Assembly (NCBI GenBank): GCA_937927335.1
Contig: CALBDU010000061.1
Location: 1 to 5,604 of the forward strand
Length of the DNA: 5,604 nucleotides
Direction: 5' to 3'
Origin: an uncultured Clostridium sp.
GTDB taxonomy: Bacteria > Bacillota > Clostridia > Clostridiales > Clostridiaceae
Within the stretch, counting starts at the first letter, position 1, and each line of letters opens with the position of its first letter. This document shows positions 1-4,653 of the stretch, piece after piece. The notes under the pieces are model-generated. The model saw nothing but the letters and a program-made list of their open reading frames with translations, did not search any database and was not told the origin of the DNA. Both the position numbers and the translations under genes were made by a program.

Positions 1-20
1 AATTTAGCATTTTCATTCAT
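1..20 (-). CDS. 5' end of a divergent gene of unknown function (partial)
   Basis: Only the first six codons and two further bases lie in the window: ATG at 20-18 read leftwards, giving M-N-E-N-A-K. The start is supported by a perfect AGGAGG at 29-34 on the same strand, 8 bases upstream, and by a good sigma-54 promoter at 87-104 on the minus strand. Six residues are too few to assign a family. Its divergent position beside co-regulated genes would suit a regulator, transporter or further pathway gene, but that is a guess. The existence of a gene start here is fairly secure; its identity is unknown. Confidence 0.75.
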
Positions 21-28
21 TAAAGTTT

Positions 29-34
29 CCTCCT
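29..34 (-). promoter_or_regulatory. ribosome binding site of the divergent gene
   Basis: The minus strand reads AGGAGG, a perfect Shine-Dalgarno core, 8 bases before the ATG at 20-18. It is the main evidence that a gene begins at the window edge, since almost none of its coding sequence is visible. Confidence 0.85.
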
Positions 35-86
35 ATATCAATTTTTTATGAAAGTTTAGTTTTTTACTAAATCCGAGTATTAAACA

Positions 87-104
87 AAGCAAAATCCATG
101 CCAA
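87..104 (-). promoter_or_regulatory. sigma-54 (-24/-12) promoter for the divergent gene
   Basis: The minus strand reads TTGGCATGGATTTTGCTT. Against the RpoN consensus (YTGGCACG-N4-TTGCW) it keeps TGGCA, the G two bases later, and TTGCT; only one conserved base (C to T) differs. The GG (102-101) and GC (90-89) dinucleotides have the required 12-base register. Transcription would start near position 77, leaving a leader of about 55 bases before the ATG at 20. The palindrome at 201-217 lies about 108 bases upstream of the -24 element, a usual distance for an enhancer-binding activator. Confidence 0.78.
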
Positions 105-200
105 CTTATTTCCAAAACCTATGGATGCAGGCTTAAATACAAGCTTAATATTTTTTAGATTATCACTTTTTTAACATAATCCATCCACGCCTTGTCCAAT

Positions 201-217
201 TATATATAAATTATACA
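201..217. promoter_or_regulatory. imperfect palindrome, candidate activator (enhancer) site A
   Basis: The sequence TATATATAAATTATACA has arms TATATA and TATACA around a 5-base spacer, with 5 of 6 arm pairs matching. It agrees with the better site at 1306-1322 at 13 of 17 positions. It lies between the two divergent sigma-54 promoters, about 70 bases from the -24 element of the plus-strand one and about 108 from the minus-strand one, so it could serve both. The local sequence is very AT-rich, so this is the weakest of the four sites. Confidence 0.4.
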
Positions 218-243
218 CTAAATATGGTTTAATTCACTTCATT

Positions 244-260
244 TGTTTACTTTGTAAACA
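244..260. promoter_or_regulatory. perfect 7-bp inverted repeat, candidate operator or activator site B
   Basis: TGTTTAC and GTAAACA flank a 3-base TTT centre, a perfect inverted repeat of 17 bp in total. It agrees at 13 of 17 positions with the site at 1306-1322 and shares the outer TGT-N11-ACA frame. It sits only about 19 bases before the -24 promoter of the FabK-like gene, closer than a typical enhancer, so it may be a second activator site or a repressor operator. The nonamer TAAACACAG at its right edge (255-263) recurs at 1342-1350 before the acyl-CoA dehydrogenase promoter. Confidence 0.55.
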
Positions 261-276
261 CAGCCCATTTTATCCT

Positions 277-294
277 GTGGAACAGGTTTTGCTG
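277..294 (+). promoter_or_regulatory. sigma-54 (-24/-12) promoter of the FabK-like gene
   Basis: The segment GTGGAACAGGTTTTGCTG has TGG at 278-280 and TTGCT at 289-293, with GG and GC exactly 12 bases apart. It fits TGGCAC-N5-TTGCW except for one C to A change in the -24 box. Transcription would begin near 304. That places GTG 294, an in-frame alternative start, upstream of the transcript and supports ATG 327. The -24 box lies inside a small inverted repeat (CCTGT-GGA-ACAGG, 274-286), which may be chance. Confidence 0.72.
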
Positions 295-326
295 TGAATA
301 TTAAAAAAGAAAGCGGAGGTATTTTA

Positions 327-1280
327 ATGGAAACTAAAATTACAAAAATGCTTGGAATTGAATATCCTATTTTATGCGGAGGGCTATTCGGATTATCAGA
401 GTGGAAGCTTGTATCCTCGGTATGCAATGCGGGGGCCCTGGCTTTCCTGTCCTCAAATCACCTGGGGAGCAGTAAAGCTCTGAGGGAACAGATAATTGAA
501 ACCAGGAACCATACAAATAAGCCTTTCGGAGTAAATATATCACTTTTGGCAGAATCAAAAACAAATCTTACTGATGATTACATTGATGTAATTATAGAAG
601 AAAAAATACCTGTGGTGGAAACTGCGGGAAATAACCCTTCCATATATATAGAAAGGCTGAAAAAAAATAATATCAAGGTGCTTCACAAGGCAGTGGCGTC
701 CAGATTTGCACAAAAAGCAGAAGACGCCGGTGCAGATGGAGTTATCCTTGTGGGCTATGCCGCAGGGGGCCATCCAGGCATGAAGGAACTGGATTTGTTT
801 GTAAACCTTCAGGAAACCCTTCAAAGAGTAAACATCCCTGTTATAGCAGCTGGAGGTATAGGAACCGGTCAGGCTATGGCTGCAGCATTACGTTTAGGTG
901 CTGAAGGAATATTAATGGGCACCGTGTTTGCAGCAACCCAGGAGTCAATATTCAGCAAAGAGGTAAAAGAAAGAATTTTAAATTCCCACTGCACTGATAC
1001 TGTAGTTGTATTCAAATCCCTTAAAAATGCTTTTAGATGCCTTAAAACAAGGCAAAGCCTGAAAATACTTGAGCTTGAACAAAATGGCGCCCCTGCTAAG
1101 GAAATTCTATCATATATGCATAGCTATAATGCCATGGAAAGCTATGGAACAAATAATGTGGAAAATGCATTGATTCCTGCTGGGCAGGTTGTGGGTCTCA
1201 TCCATAAAATATTAACCTGCCAGGAGCTGGTGAAAGCCATCATAAAAGAGTATGAAGCCTGCTGTATACATAATATATAG
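327..1280 (+). CDS. FabK / nitronate monooxygenase-like FMN oxidoreductase
   Basis: This 317-residue protein belongs to the TIM-barrel FMN family that includes enoyl-ACP reductase II (FabK) and nitronate monooxygenase (2-nitropropane dioxygenase). Visible landmarks are GIEYPILCGG near residues 10-19, KPFGVNISLL at 65-74, the GGHPG motif with the family's conserved histidine at 149, the phosphate-binding stretch AAGGIGTGQ (174-182) continuing to GAEGILMGT (191-199), and the late AGQVVGLI (285-292). Length and the order of blocks resemble FabK. ATG 327 is chosen because GGAGG at 315-319 lies 7 bases upstream; an in-frame GTG at 294 falls before the predicted transcript. The FMN-side motif is CGGLFG where FabK usually has QGGMAW, and AGALAF replaces AGGLG, so this is probably a divergent subgroup. 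In an anaerobe an enoyl-thioester reductase is more plausible than an oxygen-using nitronate oxidase, but the substrate is unknown. Confidence 0.85.
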   Translation: METKITKMLGIEYPILCGGLFGLSEWKLVSSVCNAGALAFLSSNHLGSSKALREQIIETRNHTNKPFGVNISLLAESKTNLTDDYIDVIIEEKIPVVETAGNNPSIYIERLKKNNIKVLHKAVASRFAQKAEDAGADGVILVGYAAGGHPGMKELDLFVNLQETLQRVNIPVIAAGGIGTGQAMAAALRLGAEGILMGTVFAATQESIFSKEVKERILNSHCTDTVVVFKSLKNAFRCLKTRQSLKILELEQNGAPAKEILSYMHSYNAMESYGTNNVENALIPAGQVVGLIHKILTCQELVKAIIKEYEACCIHNI

Positions 1281-1296
1281 TTTTTTAAGGTTTCAA
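1281..1296 (+). repeat. direct repeat, copy 1
   Basis: TTTTTTAAGGTTTCAA directly after the stop of the FabK-like gene. It matches 1353-1368 at 15 of 16 positions, including an identical AAGGTTTCAA core, with the copies offset by 72 bases. The T-run lowers its information content. No function is assigned. Confidence 0.5.
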
Positions 1297-1305
1297 AAAT
1301 ATTTA

Positions 1306-1322
1306 TGTATATTTAGTATACA
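1306..1322. promoter_or_regulatory. palindrome, candidate activator (enhancer) site C
   Basis: TGTATATTTAGTATACA has perfect 6-bp arms (TGTATA and TATACA) around a 5-base spacer. It is centred about 61 bases upstream of the -24 element at 1375. It is identical at 16 of 17 positions to the core of the palindrome at 4457-4473, upstream of the adenylation-domain gene. A long near-identical palindrome before two sigma-54 promoters is what binding sites of one enhancer-binding protein would look like; this role is inferred. Confidence 0.6.
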
Positions 1323-1352
1323 AATTTAAATTAAAAATTGTTAAACACAGTA

Positions 1353-1368
1353 TTTTTCAAGGTTTCAA
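1353..1368 (+). repeat. direct repeat, copy 2
   Basis: TTTTTCAAGGTTTCAA differs from copy 1 (1281-1296) at one position. This copy ends 5 bases before the sigma-54 -24 box, so a bound protein could affect promoter access. No function is assigned. Confidence 0.5.
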
Positions 1369-1372
1369 GACT

Positions 1373-1390
1373 TTGGCACACTAATTGCTT
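1373..1390 (+). promoter_or_regulatory. sigma-54 (-24/-12) promoter of the acyl-CoA dehydrogenase-etfBA operon
   Basis: TTGGCACACTAATTGCTT matches the RpoN consensus through the whole TTGGCAC box and the TTGCT box, with GG (1375-1376) and GC (1387-1388) 12 bases apart. It is the best of the four in this window. The predicted start is near 1400, giving a leader of about 37 bases to ATG 1437. No sigma-A promoter with acceptable spacing was seen in the gap: TATACA at 1402-1407 lies 23 bases from TTGGCA. Confidence 0.85.
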
Positions 1391-1436
1391 TTAACATCAA
1401 CTATACAAAAATATCACTTTAGGATGGAGGATTAAT

Positions 1437-2570
1437 ATGTTCGAAAAGAAACATGAACTGCTAAGAAAACTAGCCCGTGAATTTGCTGAAAATGAAATAG
1501 CACCTTATGCCCAAGAAATTGACCAGACAGGCAAATATCCGGAAGAATTAGCAAAAAAAATTATTAAGTACAAATTTAATTGTATAACTATACCGGAAGA
1601 ATATGGCGGATGCGGCGGTGATACCAGGTCCAACGCTATAGTAACAGAGGAAATAGCAAGGGTATGTGCTTCATCTGTTTCACAGATTATGCCAAACTCC
1701 CTTTCTGGAGGTCCTTTAATGCTTTTTGGCAATGAAGCTCAGAAGCAGAAATATTTAAGAGGGATGGCAGAAGGCACTATGATTGGAGCCTTTGGAATAA
1801 CAGAACCTGGTGCAGGTTCCGATACCGCTGCAATTACCACTACAGCCGAGAAAGACGGCGATTACTATATTTTAAACGGCAGAAAGTGCTTTATAACCAA
1901 TGGCCCTGTGTGTGATTTTATCACTGTATTTGCAAAAACAGATACTAAGGCCAAGGGTGTAGGCGGCATCAGCGCATTTATAGTTGAAGCAGGCTGGGAA
2001 GGCTTTTCAAGAGGCAAGGTTGAAGATAAGCTTGGAATCAGAGGCTCCAAAACCTGCGACATAGTTATGGAAAATGTACGAGTTCCCAAGGAAAATCTAC
2101 TGGGTAAGGAAGGCCAGGGCTTCAAAATATGTATGGCTACCCTTGATTCCGGTAGAATAACAGTTGCTTCACAGGGTCTTGGCATAGCCCAGGGCGCTTT
2201 TGATGAAGCAGTTAAATTTTCCAAGGAAAGAGTTCAGTTTGGAAAGCCAATTTCAAAGCTCCAGAATACCCAGTTTGAGCTGGCAGATATGGCTACAAAA
2301 ATTCAGTGCGGCAGACTACTGGTTTACGATGCAGCCCTTAAAAAGGATTCAGGAAAACCATATTCAAAGGAAGCAGCCATGGCTAAATACTACTGTGGTG
2401 AACTTTGCAACGATGTAGCCTACAGATCCTTGCAGCTTCACGGTGGATATGGCTTCATGAAGGATTATGACATTGAAAGAATGTACAGGGATGCAAGGAT
2501 AGTATCTATTTATGAAGGTACTTCACAAATACAGAAGGTTGTCATAGCAGGACATATTCTAGGTAAATAA
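1437..2570 (+). CDS. acyl-CoA dehydrogenase, short-chain / butyryl-CoA dehydrogenase type
   Basis: This FAD enzyme of 377 residues, about the length of clostridial butyryl-CoA dehydrogenase, interconverts an acyl-CoA and its 2-enoyl form in the cytoplasm and exchanges electrons with EtfAB. The first family signature is GITEPGAGSDTAA (120-132) and the second is at 333-352 (QLHGGYGF through the RMYRD arginine and aspartate). The FAD-side FITN is at 152-155. The catalytic base is Glu360 in IYEGTSQIQ, the position used by short- and medium-chain dehydrogenases. RVQFGKPISKLQNTQFELADM (265-285) also follows the butyryl-CoA type. GGAGG at 1426-1430 lies 6 bases before ATG. The operon partners etfB and etfA follow 13 bases later. 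There are no crt, hbd or thl neighbours, so this is not the standard butyrate operon. It may act on a pathway-specific acyl-CoA or carrier-bound acyl group; the real substrate is not visible. Confidence 0.93.
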   Translation: MFEKKHELLRKLAREFAENEIAPYAQEIDQTGKYPEELAKKIIKYKFNCITIPEEYGGCGGDTRSNAIVTEEIARVCASSVSQIMPNSLSGGPLMLFGNEAQKQKYLRGMAEGTMIGAFGITEPGAGSDTAAITTTAEKDGDYYILNGRKCFITNGPVCDFITVFAKTDTKAKGVGGISAFIVEAGWEGFSRGKVEDKLGIRGSKTCDIVMENVRVPKENLLGKEGQGFKICMATLDSGRITVASQGLGIAQGAFDEAVKFSKERVQFGKPISKLQNTQFELADMATKIQCGRLLVYDAALKKDSGKPYSKEAAMAKYYCGELCNDVAYRSLQLHGGYGFMKDYDIERMYRDARIVSIYEGTSQIQKVVIAGHILGK

Positions 2571-2583
2571 GAAGGAGGACACT

Positions 2584-3369
2584 ATGAATATATTAGTATG
2601 TGCAAAGCAGGTTCCTAATACTAATGAAGTTAAGATAGATCCGGTTAAGGGAACTTTAATAAGAGACGGTGTGGAAAGCATTCTTAATCCGGATGATGCA
2701 AACGCATTGGAGGAAGCATTAAAAATCAAAGATAAATATGATGACGTGAAAGTAACCGTTTTATCCATGGGGCCACCCCAGGCTGATGACATGCTGAGGG
2801 AATGTCTTGCAATGGGAGCAGATGAAGCAATTTTAGTCAGCGACAGAGCTTTTGGCGGCGCTGACACCTGGGCTACCTCAAATACCATATCTGCTGCCAT
2901 AAAAAGTGCAGGAAATTTTGACATAATATTTGCAGGACGGCAGGCTATAGACGGTGATACTGCCCAGGTTGGTCCACAGATAGCTGAAAAGCTTGGACTT
3001 CCTCAGGTTACTTATGTGCAGGAATTCGAAATCAACGGTGATGAAGTAACTGTACAAAGACAGCTTGAAAACGGCTATGAGCTAATTAAGGTTAAAACTC
3101 CTGTGCTTCTCACAGCAGTTAAGGAATTAAACAAGCCAAGGTACATGAATGTAAAAGGAATTTACGAAGCTTATAGCAAGAAAATCCCGGTATGGGGCGT
3201 AAATGATATTGCTGTTGATCTTGAAACTATCGGACTAAAAGCATCTCCTACCAAGGTATTCAAATCCTTTACACCTGAGCCTAAGGGAAAGGGTGTTATG
3301 CTTGAAGGTACATTGAAGGAAAAGGTTAATGCTCTTATGTGCGACCTGAAACAAAAACATATTATTTAA
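2584..3369 (+). CDS. etfB: electron transfer flavoprotein, beta subunit
   Basis: This 261-residue protein is the beta subunit of the heterodimeric flavoprotein that passes electrons to or from the acyl-CoA dehydrogenase encoded just upstream. Family blocks include NPDDANALEEAL (35-46), GADTWATSNT (92-101), GRQAIDGDTAQVGPQ (118-132), an EtfB signature at 157-177 with one deviation (Asn163 in an acidic/Gly position), and ELNKPRYMNV (181-190). GRQAIDGDTAQVGP together with GADTxATS is typical of clostridial bifurcating EtfB, in which a second FAD replaces the AMP of mitochondrial-type proteins that read GKQAIDDD. It therefore probably supports coupling of NADH oxidation to ferredoxin and enoyl-thioester reduction, though this is inferred from motifs. 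AAGGAGG at 2572-2578 sits 5 bases before ATG, and the gap from the preceding stop is 13 bases. Confidence 0.96.
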   Translation: MNILVCAKQVPNTNEVKIDPVKGTLIRDGVESILNPDDANALEEALKIKDKYDDVKVTVLSMGPPQADDMLRECLAMGADEAILVSDRAFGGADTWATSNTISAAIKSAGNFDIIFAGRQAIDGDTAQVGPQIAEKLGLPQVTYVQEFEINGDEVTVQRQLENGYELIKVKTPVLLTAVKELNKPRYMNVKGIYEAYSKKIPVWGVNDIAVDLETIGLKASPTKVFKSFTPEPKGKGVMLEGTLKEKVNALMCDLKQKHII

Positions 3370-3381
3370 CGGAGGCTGACT

Positions 3382-4404
3382 ATGGAAAATATAAACCAAT
3401 ATAAAAATGTATGGGTATATGCAGAACAAAGACACGGTGTTATTACTCCTGTGGTTTTAGAATTGTTAGGTGAAGGCAAAAAAATTGCCGGAGAAACAGG
3501 TTCAGAGCTCTGTGCCTTCCTTATAGGCCACAATATTTCCCCTTTGGCAAAGGAGCTCATTGAATACGGTGCAGAAAAAGTTTATGTTGCCGAAAGTCCT
3601 TTGCTTGAAAACTACACCACAGACGGATATGCCAAGGTATTATGTGACGCAATAAATGAATACAAGCCTGAGATAGTGTTATATGGAGCTACTCATATAG
3701 GCAGAGATCTGGCTCCAAGAATTTCAGCCAGGGTAAACACAGGTCTTACAGCAGACTGCACAAAGCTTGAGATAGATCCTGAAGATAAAAAGCTTAAGCA
3801 GACTCGTCCTGCTTTTGGCGGAAACCTTATGGCTACTATTGTGTGTCCAAACCACAGGCCCCAGATGTCTACAGTAAGACCTGGAGTTATGGAAAAGGCA
3901 GCCAGGAATGAAAATAATAAGGGTAATATTATATACGTGGATTTGAAACTGGTTGAGGATGATATAAGAACAATAGTAATGGAAGTGGTTAAGCATAAAA
4001 AGGACATGGTTTCCTTAACAGATGCAGAAATAATTGTATCCGGCGGCAAGGGCCTTGGCTGTGCAGATGGCTTTAAGATGCTGAAACAGCTTGCCGATAC
4101 CTTGGGAGGTACTGTAGGAGCTTCCAGGGCAGCTGTTGACGCGGGCTGGATTGACCACGGAAACCAGGTTGGCCAGACAGGAACCACTGTTAAGCCTAAA
4201 ATATATTTCGCATGTGGAATATCTGGTGCTATACAGCATCTCGCCGGTATGTCCCAATCGGATATTATCATAGCAATAAACAAGAATGCCATGGCTCCTA
4301 TTTTCAATGTAGCTGATTATGGCATAGTAGGCGATGTCAACGAAGTAGTGCCTATGCTTATTGATGCATTCACTCAGTATAAAGGTGAAAAAGAACTGGC
4401 ATAA
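3382..4404 (+). CDS. etfA: electron transfer flavoprotein, alpha subunit
   Basis: This 340-residue protein is the EtfB partner and carries the mobile FAD that docks with the dehydrogenase. The N-terminal domain (about 1-200) has the usual alpha-subunit fold blocks, such as YGATHIGRDLAPRISARVNTG starting at 101 and RPAFGGN (142-148). The C-terminal FAD domain holds SGGKGLG (220-226), GASRAAVDAGW (246-256), GQTGTTVKP (264-272) and the alpha-subunit signature from IYFACGISGAIQH (274-286) to AIN (298-300). There is no ferredoxin-like iron-sulfur extension at the N-terminus, so it is the plain form found with butyryl-CoA dehydrogenase. GGAGG at 3371-3375 lies 6 bases before ATG; only 12 bases separate it from etfB. 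It is the last gene of the operon, with a terminator at 4422-4453. Confidence 0.96.
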   Translation: MENINQYKNVWVYAEQRHGVITPVVLELLGEGKKIAGETGSELCAFLIGHNISPLAKELIEYGAEKVYVAESPLLENYTTDGYAKVLCDAINEYKPEIVLYGATHIGRDLAPRISARVNTGLTADCTKLEIDPEDKKLKQTRPAFGGNLMATIVCPNHRPQMSTVRPGVMEKAARNENNKGNIIYVDLKLVEDDIRTIVMEVVKHKKDMVSLTDAEIIVSGGKGLGCADGFKMLKQLADTLGGTVGASRAAVDAGWIDHGNQVGQTGTTVKPKIYFACGISGAIQHLAGMSQSDIIIAINKNAMAPIFNVADYGIVGDVNEVVPMLIDAFTQYKGEKELA

Positions 4405-4421
4405 ATATATAATATTTATTT

Positions 4422-4453
4422 AGCAGGCAGCGTTGAAATACCGCCTGCTTTTT
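4422..4453 (+). terminator. rho-independent terminator after etfA
   Basis: A 7-bp perfect stem AGCAGGC (4422-4428) / GCCTGCT (4443-4449) with a 14-base loop is followed by TTTTT at 4449-4453 and more T-rich sequence. It starts 18 bases after the etfA stop. It ends the dehydrogenase-etfBA transcript and makes the adenylation-domain gene a separate unit. The T-tail abuts the palindrome at 4455-4475. Confidence 0.85.
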
Positions 4454-4454
4454 A

Positions 4455-4475
4455 TTTGTATATTTATTATACAAA
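4455..4475. promoter_or_regulatory. perfect 8-bp palindrome, candidate activator (enhancer) site D
   Basis: TTTGTATA and TATACAAA flank the 5-base spacer TTTAT, giving a 21-bp perfect inverted repeat. Its 17-bp core (4457-4473) is identical to the site at 1306-1322 except for one spacer base. It is centred about 127 bases upstream of the -24 promoter of the adenylation gene, a normal enhancer distance. The absence of GC pairs in most of the stem and the lack of a following clean T-run argue against it being a second terminator. Confidence 0.62.
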
Positions 4476-4589
4476 ATATATAGGAATTGCTAAATAATTC
4501 ACAGTTTACATTGGATTAAATATTTTATAATATAATAGTACCGGCATCTGCTAAGCATGAACAACATTATGAATTTTATTTTGCCTTAT

Positions 4590-4607
4590 TTGGTATAAAA
4601 ATTGCTA
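4590..4607 (+). promoter_or_regulatory. sigma-54 (-24/-12) promoter of the adenylation-domain gene
   Basis: TTGGTATAAAAATTGCTA has TTGG at 4590-4593 and TTGCT at 4602-4606 with the strict 12-base GG-to-GC register. The -24 box deviates twice (TGGTAT for TGGCAC), so it is the weakest of the four matches. The -12 C at 4605 lies 49 bases before GTG 4654, exactly the distance between C1388 and ATG 1437 in the neighbouring operon. Transcription would start near 4617. A sigma-A promoter cannot be fully excluded (TATAAT occurs at 4526-4531 and 4531-4536). Confidence 0.62.
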
Positions 4608-4653
4608 ATATTATAACAGGGATATGTTATTATTTTTAGAAAGGATGATATTA

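Larger units (their letters stand above)
21..326. other. divergent intergenic regulatory region
   Basis: This 306-base AT-rich stretch holds no convincing coding sequence; a short reading frame at 239-427 on the minus strand mostly overlaps the real plus-strand gene. It contains two back-to-back sigma-54 promoters (87-104 minus, 277-294 plus), two palindromes (201-217 and 244-260) and a ribosome binding site at each end. I see no convincing terminator in it and no RNA gene. Confidence 0.7.

Noticed and set aside
294..326. GTG start at 294 adding 11 residues to the FabK-like protein
   Set aside because: It overlaps the -12 element of the predicted promoter and lies before the predicted transcript start near 304. 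No Shine-Dalgarno precedes it, whereas ATG 327 has GGAGG 7 bases upstream and matches the family N-terminus.
1338..1355. Rex (redox repressor) operator before the acyl-CoA dehydrogenase gene
   Set aside because: TTGTTAA at 1338-1344 equals one half of the clostridial Rex site, but the second half expected after four bases does not match, so only a half-site is present. The palindrome at 244-260 is 17 bp with an odd centre and also does not fit the 18-bp Rex site.
3693..4307. 204-residue minus-strand reading frame inside etfA
   Set aside because: It is a shadow of the etfA coding sequence: no ribosome binding site or recognisable domain, and it lies entirely within a gene with strong family signatures.
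4505..4536. Sigma-A promoter for the adenylation gene (TTTACA with TATAAT)
   Set aside because: TATAAT occurs twice (4526-4531, 4531-4536), but spacing from TTTACA at 4505-4510 is 15 or 20 bases. TATAAT is easily produced by chance in this AT-rich stretch. It is kept only as an alternative to the sigma-54 promoter.
4624..4653. Upstream in-frame ATG starts (4624, 4645) for the adenylation gene
   Set aside because: ATG 4645 directly abuts the AAAGG sequence, and ATG 4624 has only a weak AGGG three bases away and would lie about 7 bases from the predicted transcript start. GTG 4654 has a properly spaced AAGGA.
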